Assembly (NCBI RefSeq): GCF_001659985.1
Contig: NZ_LYCS01000004.1
Span: 269,292 to 333,291, forward strand
Reading direction: 5' to 3'
Source of the DNA: Oceanobacillus sp. Castelsardo
GTDB taxonomy: Bacteria > Bacillota > Bacilli > Bacillales > Amphibacillaceae
DNA length: 64,000 bases
Shown: piece by piece, positions 17,421-26,701 of the stretch
How positions within the stretch are numbered: the first letter of the stretch is position 1
Layout of the letters: every line of letters begins with the position of its first letter
Program-made: the position numbers and the translations under genes
Notes under the pieces: model-generated
Databases searched by the model: none
Told to the model about the DNA's origin: nothing
The model's input: the letters and a program-made list of their open reading frames with translations, nothing else

Positions 17421-18572
17421 TTATTTCTCCTTTTCCCTATATATATATATCCTATTTATTCGCTGCATGATACTAGCCAATATTTCATCCACGTTACTTT
17501 GAATCCATTTTGCTATATCTCTAGCTGAAATAGTGTTATCTCCTTGTGTTCCAATCAAGATGACTTCATCACCCTCTTGAACATTCGGTATATTTGTCAC
17601 ATTAATAAATGTTTGATCAAGAGAGATGGTTCCAACAACTTTTGCATATTTACCCCTTACAAGCACATATCCCTTGTTTGATAACCCTCGTTTATAACCA
17701 TCGCCATGGCCAATTGGGATAATCGCTATTTTCTCATCTTGCTTTGTTTCATACGTACCGCCATAACCTATTTTGGTACTCGCAGGTAATTGATGCAATT
17801 GTACAATTTTTGTTTTCAAAGTCATTACTGGTTTTAAATCAATTAATTTTTTTTGCCGTTCATCAGGTTGATAACCAAAAAGCGCTATACCCGGGCGCAC
17901 CATATTCTTATGCATATCGGAACGCTCAATCGCTACCGTTGAAGCGCCTACATGTTGGAGGGGAAAAAAATACCCATTTTGTTTTAATTTATTAACTGTA
18001 TCTAGGAATAATCGATACTGTTTTTCTGTAGTAACCCAATCCCCTTCATCCGCACAGGAAAAATGAGTATAGATTCCTTCCCAATTCAAAAATGGTAAGG
18101 AATAACAATTTTCACACAACTTCATGATATAATCAGGAACCATTCCAAATCGGTGTAAGCCTGTGTCTAATTTTAAATGAACCTTCACTGTCTTGTTTTG
18201 TTTAGCCCCTTCTTGACTAAGGGCTTTAGCTATATGTTCTGAACTAATAGATGAAATCAAGCGATAATGAACAATCGCTTTGACATGGCTAGGTAATATA
18301 GCACTTAATATTTGTATAGGATGATTTACACCATTTTTCCGTAAAGTAACAGCCTCATTCACCGAAGTGACACCTAACCTATCTGCACCAGCTTTTATTG
18401 CTTCCTTTGCAATTGGAACAATCCCATGGCCATACGCATTCGTTTTGATGACAGCCAAAAATAAACTTTTAACTATTTTTTTCTTTAACTGTTTTACGTT
18501 GAAATGAAATGCTGCTAGATCAATTTCTGCCACCGTTACATCTTCTATTTGCGGATTGAAATGTGGTAGCAT
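17421..18572 (-). CDS. Alanine-racemase-fold amino acid racemase
   Basis: 383 residues. A PLP barrel with lysine K43 in AVIKTNAYGHG (usual form VKANAYGHG) and the second catalytic tyrosine Y270 in GYGGTY; HVGASTVAIE and VRPGIALFGYQP are also family motifs. It is annotated by fold as alanine racemase. However, it lies between a D-amino-acid transaminase and a tartrate dehydrogenase in a catabolic operon, so it may racemise a pathway intermediate rather than make D-Ala for the wall; a housekeeping alr is expected elsewhere. The start follows GGAGGGATC. Spacing to dat is 34 bp. Confidence 0.85.
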   Translation of the reverse strand: MLPHFNPQIEDVTVAEIDLAAFHFNVKQLKKKIVKSLFLAVIKTNAYGHGIVPIAKEAIKAGADRLGVTSVNEAVTLRKNGVNHPIQILSAILPSHVKAIVHYRLISSISSEHIAKALSQEGAKQNKTVKVHLKLDTGLHRFGMVPDYIMKLCENCYSLPFLNWEGIYTHFSCADEGDWVTTEKQYRLFLDTVNKLKQNGYFFPLQHVGASTVAIERSDMHKNMVRPGIALFGYQPDERQKKLIDLKPVMTLKTKIVQLHQLPASTKIGYGGTYETKQDEKIAIIPIGHGDGYKRGLSNKGYVLVRGKYAKVVGTISLDQTFINVTNIPNVQEGDEVILIGTQGDNTISARDIAKWIQSNVDEILASIMQRINRIYIYREKEK

Positions 18573-18606
18573 AATGATCCCTCCAAGCTAGCTAATCATT
18601 AATTTC

Positions 18607-19452
18607 TTAGTCAATTCGTTCCTGAATCGAATCCCTGTACGCATAAACGATTTTCTTCGCAATATTTCCTGGAGCACCTGTTCCAATTAGATGTTGGTCT
18701 ACCTTAACTATTGGTACAACATCTAATTTTGTTGCAGTGATAAATACTTCATCCGCATTTAATAAATCGTTTATTGTGTAAGTTTCTTCACTTACCTTTA
18801 TTCTAAATTCTTTACAAATTTCGAGCACTTTTCTTCTCGTAATACCATTTAAAACCAAATGATTTGCTGGATGGGTAATCACTTCTCCATTCCTCACAAT
18901 AAAAACGTTAGATGCGCTTGCTTCTGTAATTACATTTCCACGATGAAGAATTGCTTCAACTGCATGTTGCTCCACAGCTTTTTGCTTTGCTAGGACATTT
19001 GGAAGTAAATTCAATGTTTTAATGTCACATCGTAACCATCGAATATCTTCCGTTAGTATAGCTGTTCCTCCATTATCCTCTTCTCGTTTCATGGTTTGTT
19101 CTAATTTTGTATAAGCAACTAGAGTTGGTGACGTATTATTGGATGGAAAATGATGCCACCTTTCTGCTACTCCTCTAGATACTTGTAAATAAACTACCCC
19201 TTCTTTAAGCTGATTCACGTCTACAAGCCTCTTAAGTTGTTCAATTAATTCTGACCTTTTAGATGGAAGAGATAATTTTATTTCTTTTGCGCTTCTTTCT
19301 AACCGATCAATATGTTCCTCCAACATAAAGAAATGTCCATCATAGACTCCAATTACTTCATACACACCATCACCAAATTGATAACCTCTATCCTCTATAT
19401 CTACTAATTTCTCACGCTCTATAATAGAATCATTGAATAAAATTTTATTCAT
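18607..19452 (-). CDS. dat: D-amino-acid transaminase
   Basis: 281 residues, class IV PLP aminotransferase. The catalytic lysine is K145 (CDIKTLNLLPN), with the early motif DRGYQFGDGVYEV and the phosphate-binding EASASNVFIV. The DAT-specific RGVAERWHHFP loop (92-103) supports D-alanine/D-amino-acid specificity over branched-chain enzymes. It moves the amino group of a D-amino acid to a 2-oxo acid. The operon neighbours (racemase before, dehydrogenase after) suggest it deaminates a D-configured intermediate. Confidence 0.87.
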   Translation of the reverse strand: MNKILFNDSIIEREKLVDIEDRGYQFGDGVYEVIGVYDGHFFMLEEHIDRLERSAKEIKLSLPSKRSELIEQLKRLVDVNQLKEGVVYLQVSRGVAERWHHFPSNNTSPTLVAYTKLEQTMKREEDNGGTAILTEDIRWLRCDIKTLNLLPNVLAKQKAVEQHAVEAILHRGNVITEASASNVFIVRNGEVITHPANHLVLNGITRRKVLEICKEFRIKVSEETYTINDLLNADEVFITATKLDVVPIVKVDQHLIGTGAPGNIAKKIVYAYRDSIQERID

Positions 19453-19497
19453 AAGGTGATGCCCCCATATATCAAATAATTTATAAATACGCTTTCA

Positions 19498-20466
19498 TTA
19501 TAATACCTTTAATAAATTAAGTACAACTGAAATATCAACACTTGAGCCGGTGACAACGATAACCATATTCGTACCAAGGTTTACCCTTTTGTTCAAAATG
19601 GCTCCAATCCCAGATGCTGCAGCCCCCTCAATAATCATTCGATGTTCTTTCAACATAAACATCATTCCGTCTTTAAATTCCTCTTCTTGTAATAGCTGTA
19701 TGTCATCAACGTACTTCCGAACCATTTGGAATGTATATTTATTCTGTAAACCAATCCCACCTAATAAACTATCAGCTAATGTGTCTTTTTCCTCCACAGA
19801 AATCGGTTTACCTGCCTTGATACTTTCAAACATTGCTGCTCCATTAGCGGTGGAAAGCCCGATTAATCGGATTTCCGGTTTCGTCTTTTTTAATGCGACA
19901 CCTAAACCAGAATGTAAACCACCCCCTGAAAGACCTGCTAATACCGTATCCACTTCAGGTAGTTCTTCTAAAGTTTCCAAACCAATGGTTCCTTGGCCAG
20001 CTATAACTTTCGCATCATCAAATGGATGTATGACAGTTAAACCTTGTTCTTTTTCTAGTTGATAACTGTAACGTTCCGCATCATCTTGCGAATCTCCTAC
20101 TATCTTAATTTCAGCACTTAAGTTCTTTAAATTTTCGACTTTCGCATGAGGAACTCGATTGGAAATACATATAACCGCACGTATCCCTAACTTTTTTGCT
20201 ATATATGCTACACTAAAACCAAAATTACCCGTTGAAAACGTTGTAATACCCCGAAGTTTTTCAATTTCTGTTAAACTTAAAATCTTATTTGCCGCACCCC
20301 TTATTTTAAAAGAATTTGTTGTATTTAAATTTTCCAGTTTTAAATATACATTTTTACCTGTGAAGCCTGATAAAGATTCAGAATATATAAGGGGTGTGCG
20401 CTTAGAAAAGGGAGTGATTCTCCTTTTTGCGTCCCAAACATTTTGTAAAGTAATTGGATTTTCTAT
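19498..20466 (-). CDS. eutB: EutB-like threonine dehydratase family enzyme with ATA at the expected start
   Basis: An uninterrupted frame of 322 codons. Its N terminus reads ENPITLQNVWDAKRRITPF after the start, with PLP lysine K54 in NSFKIRGA and the glycine loop SGGGLHSG, matching the hydroxyectoine-utilisation dehydratase EutB along its length. STGNFG replaces the usual STGNHG. There is no ATG, GTG or TTG in frame until codon 163 (19980). The codon at the expected start is ATA, placed right after an excellent AGGTGAGGTGAA site, as if ATG had changed to ATA. The gene is therefore either translated from ATA at low level or silenced by start loss. It lies 10 bp after the M20 gene. Confidence 0.78.
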   Translation of the reverse strand: MENPITLQNVWDAKRRITPFSKRTPLIYSESLSGFTGKNVYLKLENLNTTNSFKIRGAANKILSLTEIEKLRGITTFSTGNFGFSVAYIAKKLGIRAVICISNRVPHAKVENLKNLSAEIKIVGDSQDDAERYSYQLEKEQGLTVIHPFDDAKVIAGQGTIGLETLEELPEVDTVLAGLSGGGLHSGLGVALKKTKPEIRLIGLSTANGAAMFESIKAGKPISVEEKDTLADSLLGGIGLQNKYTFQMVRKYVDDIQLLQEEEFKDGMMFMLKEHRMIIEGAAASGIGAILNKRVNLGTNMVIVVTGSSVDISVVLNLLKVL

Positions 20467-20476
20467 TTCACCTCAC

Positions 20477-21664
20477 CTACTTCTTATCAAGAAAACTTCT
20501 GGTAATTTCAACAAATATTGCTGCGCCTACTGAAAGCACCCTTTCATCAATGTCAAAATAGGATGTGTGCAAATTTCTTTCCTTCCCATCCGCCAAACTA
20601 CAACCTAAAAAGAACATCGCAGCGGGAACATTCTGTGCCACATGAGCAAAATCTTCCCCTGCTAACCCAAAAGGTTTATCTATTAATTTAAAATCCGGGT
20701 AAATTTCACTAAATGCGTTTCGGATATATCGATTCATTTGTGGATCATTATATAATGCGGGATCTTCCTCTATAAATTGCAATTGGAATTCTCCACCAAA
20801 ATTTTTCACCAATTGAAAAGATTGATAGATTTCTTCTAATAAAGAATTCCTTATTTCAGGGGAGTAGCTTCGAATGGTTCCTTCTAATTCTACGATAGAT
20901 GGAATGACATTGCTTCGTTCACCACCTTGAATTTTCCCAACACTTATAACGGCAGGTTCAAGTGGTGTCACCCTTCTTCCGGGAATAGCATACAACGATT
21001 GTAAAACATGAGACAGCATCCAAAATGGGTCGGTGCCTAAATGAGGATAGGCACCGTGACCACCGGATGCTTTGATTTGTGCTTTAAATACATCTACATT
21101 CGCCATACTATAGCCATCATTTATTTGTACTTCTCCAAAATTATTTTCCGGACTCATATGCAAAGCAACAGCTGCTTCAACATCATTTAGCGCACCAGAT
21201 TGAATCATATATGGTGCACCACTTAAACCAGTATCATCTACATGTTCTTCGGCAGGCTGAAATAAAAATTTCACTGTACCATGTAGTTGCCTTTCTTGAA
21301 AAAGTTCAGAGAGTATATGGGCAGAACCTAGTAAAATTGCCGTATGGGCATCATGTCCGCAAGCATGCATAATTCCCTTATGTTTCGATTGATAGGAAAC
21401 GTCATTCTTTTCCAAAATGGGTAGTGCATCCATATCTGCACGAATTGCAATGGTAGGCCCAGATCCAGAAGTAAGTGTACCAACAATTGCAGTAGGGTAT
21501 CCAACTGCCTGTTGAATTTTCATACCGGGGATTTTTTGTAGTTTTTCCACCACAAATTTGGACGTTTCTATTTCATGAAAACTTAATTCAGGAAAAGAGT
21601 GGAGATGTCTTCTCCAGCCAATCATTTTATCTTCCATCCTTTCCACTCGTTTCAACATTTCCAA
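20477..21664 (-). CDS. M20 family amidohydrolase, probable N-acyl-diamino-acid deacylase
   Basis: 395 residues. M20D metallopeptidase (YxeP/HipO type) motifs: HACGHDAH (C102, H104), FQPAEEH near 136, the dimerisation domain (about 185-300) starting KASGGHGAYPHLGTDP, and the late GLAGEDFA metal ligand. This group removes N-acyl groups from amino acids. Next to eutB and near doeA it could deacetylate N-acetyl-diaminobutyrate, the job done by the unrelated DoeB/EutE in known pathways; that is inference. The start may be the TTG at 21664 or the ATG two codons later, both behind GGGGGGAG. Confidence 0.82.
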   Translation of the reverse strand: MEMLKRVERMEDKMIGWRRHLHSFPELSFHEIETSKFVVEKLQKIPGMKIQQAVGYPTAIVGTLTSGSGPTIAIRADMDALPILEKNDVSYQSKHKGIMHACGHDAHTAILLGSAHILSELFQERQLHGTVKFLFQPAEEHVDDTGLSGAPYMIQSGALNDVEAAVALHMSPENNFGEVQINDGYSMANVDVFKAQIKASGGHGAYPHLGTDPFWMLSHVLQSLYAIPGRRVTPLEPAVISVGKIQGGERSNVIPSIVELEGTIRSYSPEIRNSLLEEIYQSFQLVKNFGGEFQLQFIEEDPALYNDPQMNRYIRNAFSEIYPDFKLIDKPFGLAGEDFAHVAQNVPAAMFFLGCSLADGKERNLHTSYFDIDERVLSVGAAIFVEITRSFLDKK

Positions 21665-21855
21665 TACACTCCCCCCTTTCAGGTAACCTACATTTTTAAA
21701 CTATGCAGCATATGCTTGATTAAATGCATAAACATTTACTTCTGACAAATCAGTTAGATGACAAGTCTTGTGAACAATATTTTCAAATGTCACAGCCCTA
21801 CTCATATCAATTCATCCATTTACTTGCCTCTTTATCACAAATGCCCCATTTTCAC

Positions 21856-23289
21856 TTATTCCATACCTATTGCTACATACTGGGTTTCTACAAACGCATC
21901 AATGCCTTCATGCCCACCTTCTCGACCAACACCACTTTCTTTCATTCCGCCAAATGGAACTTGTGCAGCTGAAGGGGCTCCATCATTCCATCCAACAATG
22001 CCATAGTCTAGTCTCTCAATGACACGCATTCCTCTTGCTACATTTTCCGTAAATACATAAGCAGCTAATCCATATGGCGTATCATTGGCTAGTTGAATTG
22101 CTTCTTCTTCTGTTTCAACTTTTTGGATTGGTGCCACTGGACCAAACGTTTCTTCCTCCATAACAACCATGGACTCATTTACATCTTTTATTACTGTTGG
22201 CGTGTAGAAAAATCCAACATTTTCTTTAGTATATGGACTTCCACCGGCGACTACTTTAGCCCCTTTGCTCACTGCATCCTCCACATGATTTTCTACTTTT
22301 TCTAAACCTTCCTTATTTATTAATGGGCCAACATCAACCATTTCATCCATCCCATTTCCAACTTTTAAACCTTTTACCGCTTTAGCAAATTTTTCCACGA
22401 ATTCATCATATATACCAGATTGAACATATATACGATTTGCACATATACAAGTTTGACCTGTATTTCTGAATTTTGATGCTATTGCTCCTTTTACTGCAGT
22501 ATCAACATTCGCATCATCTAATACAATTAATGGTGCATGCCCACCAAGCTCAAGAGAAAGTTTTTTCACTTGATCTGCACTTTGTCTAATTAAAATTTTT
22601 CCGACTTCTGTAGAACCAGTAAACGTAATCTTACGTACTTTATTATTTTCCATAATTGCTTTTGTAATTTTAGAGGATGAGCCCGTTACAAGATTAACAA
22701 CCCCCTTTGGGAATCCTGCTTTCTCACAAAGTTCAATAAGTTTAATAGCACTTATTGGAGTTTCACTAGACGGTTTAATGACTACCGTACACCCTGCGGC
22801 TAAAGCAGGACCCATTTTCCTTGTAAGCATTGCTATCGGGAAATTCCAAGGAGTAATTGCAGCTACAACACCTACTGGCTTTTTCCATACTTGCAGTCTT
22901 TTACTCCCTGCATGAGTCGGAATCGTTTCACCATATATACGTTTTCCTTCTTCAGCGAACCAATCAATAAAGGATGCCGCATACTGAACCTCACCACGAG
23001 ACTCTTTAATTGGCTTTCCCATTTCTAATGTCATCATTTCAGCTAATTCTTCTTGGTGTTCCATCATTAACTGATACAGTTTTCTTAAATAACCTGCGCG
23101 GTCGTAAGCAGTAAGTGATGACCACTTTTTAAACCCAGTATGAGCTACATTAATTGCTTGATTTGTTTCTTTCTCTCCAGCATACGGGACTTCTCCTACT
23201 AACTCTCCATTTGCCGGGTTTATTACTTTGATAGTTTCATAGCCTTCTCCAAACCATTGACCATCGATATACATGTTATATAATTTCAT
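21856..23289 (-). CDS. NAD(P)-dependent semialdehyde dehydrogenase (GabD/DoeC-like)
   Basis: 477 residues of the aldehyde dehydrogenase superfamily with E247 (LELGGHAP) and catalytic C281 (GQTCICANR). CICANR and the FTGSTEVGK loop are characteristic of succinate-semialdehyde dehydrogenases and also of DoeC, which oxidises aspartate semialdehyde in ectoine breakdown. Position between the GntR regulator and the M20/eutB genes favours the latter role here. The 190-bp gap to the M20 gene could hold a processing site, though I see no clear promoter in it. Confidence 0.85.
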   Translation of the reverse strand: MKLYNMYIDGQWFGEGYETIKVINPANGELVGEVPYAGEKETNQAINVAHTGFKKWSSLTAYDRAGYLRKLYQLMMEHQEELAEMMTLEMGKPIKESRGEVQYAASFIDWFAEEGKRIYGETIPTHAGSKRLQVWKKPVGVVAAITPWNFPIAMLTRKMGPALAAGCTVVIKPSSETPISAIKLIELCEKAGFPKGVVNLVTGSSSKITKAIMENNKVRKITFTGSTEVGKILIRQSADQVKKLSLELGGHAPLIVLDDANVDTAVKGAIASKFRNTGQTCICANRIYVQSGIYDEFVEKFAKAVKGLKVGNGMDEMVDVGPLINKEGLEKVENHVEDAVSKGAKVVAGGSPYTKENVGFFYTPTVIKDVNESMVVMEEETFGPVAPIQKVETEEEAIQLANDTPYGLAAYVFTENVARGMRVIERLDYGIVGWNDGAPSAAQVPFGGMKESGVGREGGHEGIDAFVETQYVAIGME

Positions 23290-23359
23290 TTATCCAGCAC
23301 TCCCATCTTATAAATCGCCTATTTTTATATTCCATTTTGAAAGGGTATGTAAACATAAC

Positions 23360-24022
23360 CTAATCACCGGAAGAGTTTTGCAGCAATTTTTCCCCTACAT
23401 TAGTTATATGCTCTATAGTCTTCTTTTCAACCAAACTAGCATCTTTTTTCAATAATGTATCAAATAGCTCTTTATGTTCTTGATAAAAAGACTTCGGACT
23501 GGAATAATATTGATCTAAATGTGCTAAATAAACCCTCATTTGGACATTAATTGATTCATAAATTTTAATCATCCGAGAGTTATCACTCATACTTACAACA
23601 TATTGATGAAACTGCATATCTAGATCAAATAAAGCATTCCAATCACTTTTTTCTGCTGTATCTTTCATTTTTTCAATCATTTGTTCTAAGTCTCGAAAAT
23701 TCTCTTCATTTAAAATTGACACCGCATTCACAAATGCTCTTGGTTCAATTATAAGGCGTAACTCTATCATTTCATTTAAATCTTGTTCTGTGAAATCTGA
23801 TACAAACGTTCCTTTTCGTGATTTACTAAAAACCAGCTCTTCTTGCTCTAAAATTTTAAAGGCCTCTCTGATTGTACTTCTACTTACATCAAAACGTTCC
23901 GCTAAATCAGCCTCAATTAGGCGTTCACCAAATTTTATCTTTTTATTATATATATCTTTCTTTAAATACCCAGCAATTATCTCCCCCAATGACTTTCTAA
24001 CAATTATATCTTTATTATTCAT
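23360..24022 (-). CDS. GntR/FadR-type transcriptional regulator
   Basis: 220 residues. Winged helix at ~10-75 (RLIEADLAERFDVSRSTIREAFKILEQEELV) and an FCD ligand domain at ~85-210 with the metal/ligand residues typical of FadR-type proteins (D-x-x-FH at DLDMQFHQYV). It is the first gene of the leftward catabolic operon and diverges from the hydroxyacid dehydrogenase. It probably represses both directions until a pathway intermediate binds. A perfect TTGTCGACAA palindrome 47-56 bp upstream of its start is the likely operator. It differs from EnuR, the MocR-type regulator usual for ectoine catabolic genes. Confidence 0.88.
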   Translation of the reverse strand: MNNKDIIVRKSLGEIIAGYLKKDIYNKKIKFGERLIEADLAERFDVSRSTIREAFKILEQEELVFSKSRKGTFVSDFTEQDLNEMIELRLIIEPRAFVNAVSILNEENFRDLEQMIEKMKDTAEKSDWNALFDLDMQFHQYVVSMSDNSRMIKIYESINVQMRVYLAHLDQYYSSPKSFYQEHKELFDTLLKKDASLVEKKTIEHITNVGEKLLQNSSGD

Positions 24023-24068
24023 CTGGTTTTACTCCTTATTGTATTTATCAAAAACGGATTTATGTCGA

Positions 24069-24078
24069 TTGTCGACAA
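24069..24078. promoter_or_regulatory. Probable GntR operator
   Basis: TTGTCGACAA, a perfect 10-bp palindrome of the TnGT-ACnA kind bound by FadR-type GntR proteins, in the divergent promoter region between the regulator and the D-2-hydroxyacid dehydrogenase genes. A nearby GTCGATT suggests a second half site. Confidence 0.55.
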
Positions 24079-24228
24079 ACAACTAATTATATTTTAAAAG
24101 AAGCTATTTAAATTGTCAATAAAATTCCGAATTATTAAAATCAATTAAAATCATCTTGACTTATCCAGTTATTCCCGTTATTTTGAACGTATGTTAGATG
24201 AATTACTGTATTGGAGGGGAGAATTATT

Positions 24229-25212
24229 ATGAAAATTTTAGCCTACGAAAGAGTGGAGAAACCTGTTCTAAATGCACTAAAAAAGCATTATAATGTTTGC
24301 TTTTTCAAAAATATCGATATAAATTCTGACCCAAATTTTATACAATCCCTTAAAGAGGCTGATGGAATCATCGGATTAGGGTTACCCGTTACTCGTGACT
24401 TATTAGATAGAGCACCGAACCTAAAAATTGTTAGCAATGTATCCGTTGGCTATAATAACTTAGATGTAGATGAACTAACAAAACGAAACATCATGGCAAC
24501 CAATACCCCGGGAATTTTAACTGATACGGTTGCAGACATGGCTCTTGGACTAATATTAGCAACCGCAAGAAGAATTCCAGAACTAGATCACTATGTTAAA
24601 TCTGGTCAATGGATTGAATCATTGACAGAGGAACACTATGGTATTGATGTGCATCATAAGAAACTTGGAATCATAGGTATGGGTAGAATCGGGAATGCGA
24701 TTGCCAAACGTGCCCACCATGGATTTGATATGGAAATCTTATATCATAGTCGAACAAAAAAAACGGAAGCTGAAGAGAGATTTAATGCGACTTATAAAGA
24801 TCTTGATGATCTATTAAAAGAGGCTGATTTCGTTTGTTTAATTACCCCATTAACGAAAGAAACGGAAGGGTTAATCGGAAAAAGAGAATTTCAACTAATG
24901 AAGAAAACAGCTATTTTCATTAATGCTTCTAGAGGAGGAACCATTGTAGAGCAGGACTTAATCGCAGCATTAAAAAATAAGGAAATATTGGCTGCTGGAC
25001 TTGATGTATTTGAGCAAGAACCGATAAATTTAGATAATGAATTACTAACGCTAAAAAATGTAGTTACATTGCCTCACATTGGATCCTCCTCATACGAAAC
25101 AGAATTAAAAATGTCACAATTAGCAGCCCAAAATTTAGAAAATGGTCTAAATGGAAAAAGACCGCCAAACTTAATCAATCCAGATGTATGGGAAAAAATA
25201 AATAATAAATGA
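24229..25212 (+). CDS. D-2-hydroxyacid dehydrogenase (GhrB/glyoxylate reductase-like)
   Basis: 327 residues from the ATG at 24229, spaced from GGAGGGGAG; the TTG at 24211 lies before that site and is not a start. NAD-binding motif GMGRIG near 149, catalytic Arg in NASRGG, Glu in FEQEP and His in LPHIGSSS, as in glycerate/2-ketogluconate/glyoxylate reductases. It would reduce a 2-oxo acid to a D-2-hydroxyacid, or the reverse. It diverges from the GntR gene and so probably responds to the same signal. Together with the D-malate-type dehydrogenase it may handle the deaminated carbon skeleton. Confidence 0.85.
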   Translation: MKILAYERVEKPVLNALKKHYNVCFFKNIDINSDPNFIQSLKEADGIIGLGLPVTRDLLDRAPNLKIVSNVSVGYNNLDVDELTKRNIMATNTPGILTDTVADMALGLILATARRIPELDHYVKSGQWIESLTEEHYGIDVHHKKLGIIGMGRIGNAIAKRAHHGFDMEILYHSRTKKTEAEERFNATYKDLDDLLKEADFVCLITPLTKETEGLIGKREFQLMKKTAIFINASRGGTIVEQDLIAALKNKEILAAGLDVFEQEPINLDNELLTLKNVVTLPHIGSSSYETELKMSQLAAQNLENGLNGKRPPNLINPDVWEKINNK

Positions 25213-25217
25213 TAGCA

Positions 25218-25254
25218 AAAGGGCCATTTCCTGTTTTGTAGGAAATGGCCCTTT
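25218..25254. terminator. Bidirectional terminator between the hydroxyacid dehydrogenase gene and doeA
   Basis: AAAGGGCCATTTCCT - 7-base loop - AGGAAATGGCCCTTT, a perfect 15-bp stem serving two converging genes. Confidence 0.9.
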
Positions 25255-25308
25255 ATTCTGAAGGTCAATATATATATCCACCTGAGGGTTGATTATAAGT
25301 CTACCTAG

Positions 25309-26496
25309 TTAGGCTAGGCGAATGTTTGGTTTCGTCAGTAGTTCACGCGGAAAATTAGTTAGTACCTCGCATCCATTTTCTGTTACGCGGAAAGATTCAC
25401 TGATTTCAATCCCCATTTTATCAAGCCAAATTCCAGGTATCATATGAAAAGTCATATTAGGTTGTAATATGGTATTATCTCCAGCTCTTAAACTAGCAGT
25501 ATGCTCTCCCCAATCAGGGGGATAATTAAGTCCCATCGAATATCCTAATCGGGAATCTTTACTTATTCCATATTTTTCGATAACTTTTTTCCAAATTAAT
25601 TCCACTTCCCCACATGTCATTCCTGGACGAATGGTACCAAGTGTTGTATTTATACCTTCTACAACAACATCCGCTATATATTGTGATTTTTCATCTGGAA
25701 TACCAAGAATGATTGTACGGGCTAAAGGCGAATGATATCGATTGTAACAACCTGAAAGTTCAATAATCACAGGATCACCTTGATAAAATGGCTCATCTGT
25801 CCACGTTAAATGACATGCAGAAGTCTTTTCTCCTGTTGGTAATAATGGCACTATAGCTGGATAATCCCCCCCAAAATCATCGGTTCCCCGGATTTGTGCA
25901 TGAGAGATTGCTGCAACCGCATCTGATTGTTTGACCCCGACATCAATGGTGTCAAACGCAGCTTGCATAGCATTTTCTGATATTTTGGATGCTTTTTTTA
26001 TAAATTCAATTTCTTTTTCTGATTTAATAATCCGAACCCAATTCACTAGATTTGTAGCGTCTACAAATCTAGCATTAGGTAATTTTTCACGTAATTTTAA
26101 GTAATTTTTTGCGGTAAAGTAATATGCGTCAAATTCCGCACCAACGGTATATTTGTCTCGCTTTTTCGATTTAAGGAAATCGCTTACAAATTCCATTGGA
26201 TGCTTTGTCGCCGATTGGACATAATCATCCTCATATGGATAAATGTGGTCCTTATTAAGCCATGTCGTATGCATTGCTGCACTTGCATCCTGCCCTCTTC
26301 CAATCCAGTACGGCTGATCTTCGTCTATAAAAATAACAAGTAACTGATGCACATAAAAAGACCAAGCATCATAGCCACTTAAATAGTTCATATTTGCAGG
26401 GTCTGTTACTAATAATACGTCAATTCCACTGGCAGCCATACGGTGTTTTGTCTTCTTTAATCTTTCTTGATATTCAGAAGTGGAAAAAAACACCAT
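25309..26496 (-). CDS. doeA: Ectoine hydrolase (DoeA/EutD, M24 family)
   Basis: 395 residues, pita-bread M24 metalloenzyme fold: an N-terminal creatinase-like domain (DPANMNYLSGYDAWSFYVHQ) and a C-terminal catalytic half (from ~150). Length and motifs such as YDAWSFY, GRGQDASAAMHT and YPPDWGEHTASLR match DoeA/EutD ectoine hydrolases rather than Xaa-Pro dipeptidases. The enzyme opens the ectoine ring to N-acetyl-2,4-diaminobutyrate. The ATG follows GGAGGGG. It stands alone, converging on the hydroxyacid dehydrogenase gene; eutB 5 kb away supports the pathway assignment. Confidence 0.82.
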   Translation of the reverse strand: MVFFSTSEYQERLKKTKHRMAASGIDVLLVTDPANMNYLSGYDAWSFYVHQLLVIFIDEDQPYWIGRGQDASAAMHTTWLNKDHIYPYEDDYVQSATKHPMEFVSDFLKSKKRDKYTVGAEFDAYYFTAKNYLKLREKLPNARFVDATNLVNWVRIIKSEKEIEFIKKASKISENAMQAAFDTIDVGVKQSDAVAAISHAQIRGTDDFGGDYPAIVPLLPTGEKTSACHLTWTDEPFYQGDPVIIELSGCYNRYHSPLARTIILGIPDEKSQYIADVVVEGINTTLGTIRPGMTCGEVELIWKKVIEKYGISKDSRLGYSMGLNYPPDWGEHTASLRAGDNTILQPNMTFHMIPGIWLDKMGIEISESFRVTENGCEVLTNFPRELLTKPNIRLA

Positions 26497-26701
26497 ACAA
26501 ACCCCTCCATATATAAAAATTTTTAGAAAATAAACTCCCTTTCTACATTGTATGCTGAAGTTTACAGATTAGATTCTTTTTAGAAACCCATTTTCTATTT
26601 GGGAAAAAGAATTACAATTTTTAACTCATACATTAAAAAGTTCTATATCAGACATATCTAAAATGAATACTCTACTGAATGAAGTTGAACTGAACAGGAC
26701 T

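Noticed and set aside
19498..19980. EutB seen as a truncated 160-residue protein starting at TTG 19980
   Set aside because: The upstream frame is open and conserved back to 20466 with the catalytic lysine; the short call only reflects the missing standard start codon.
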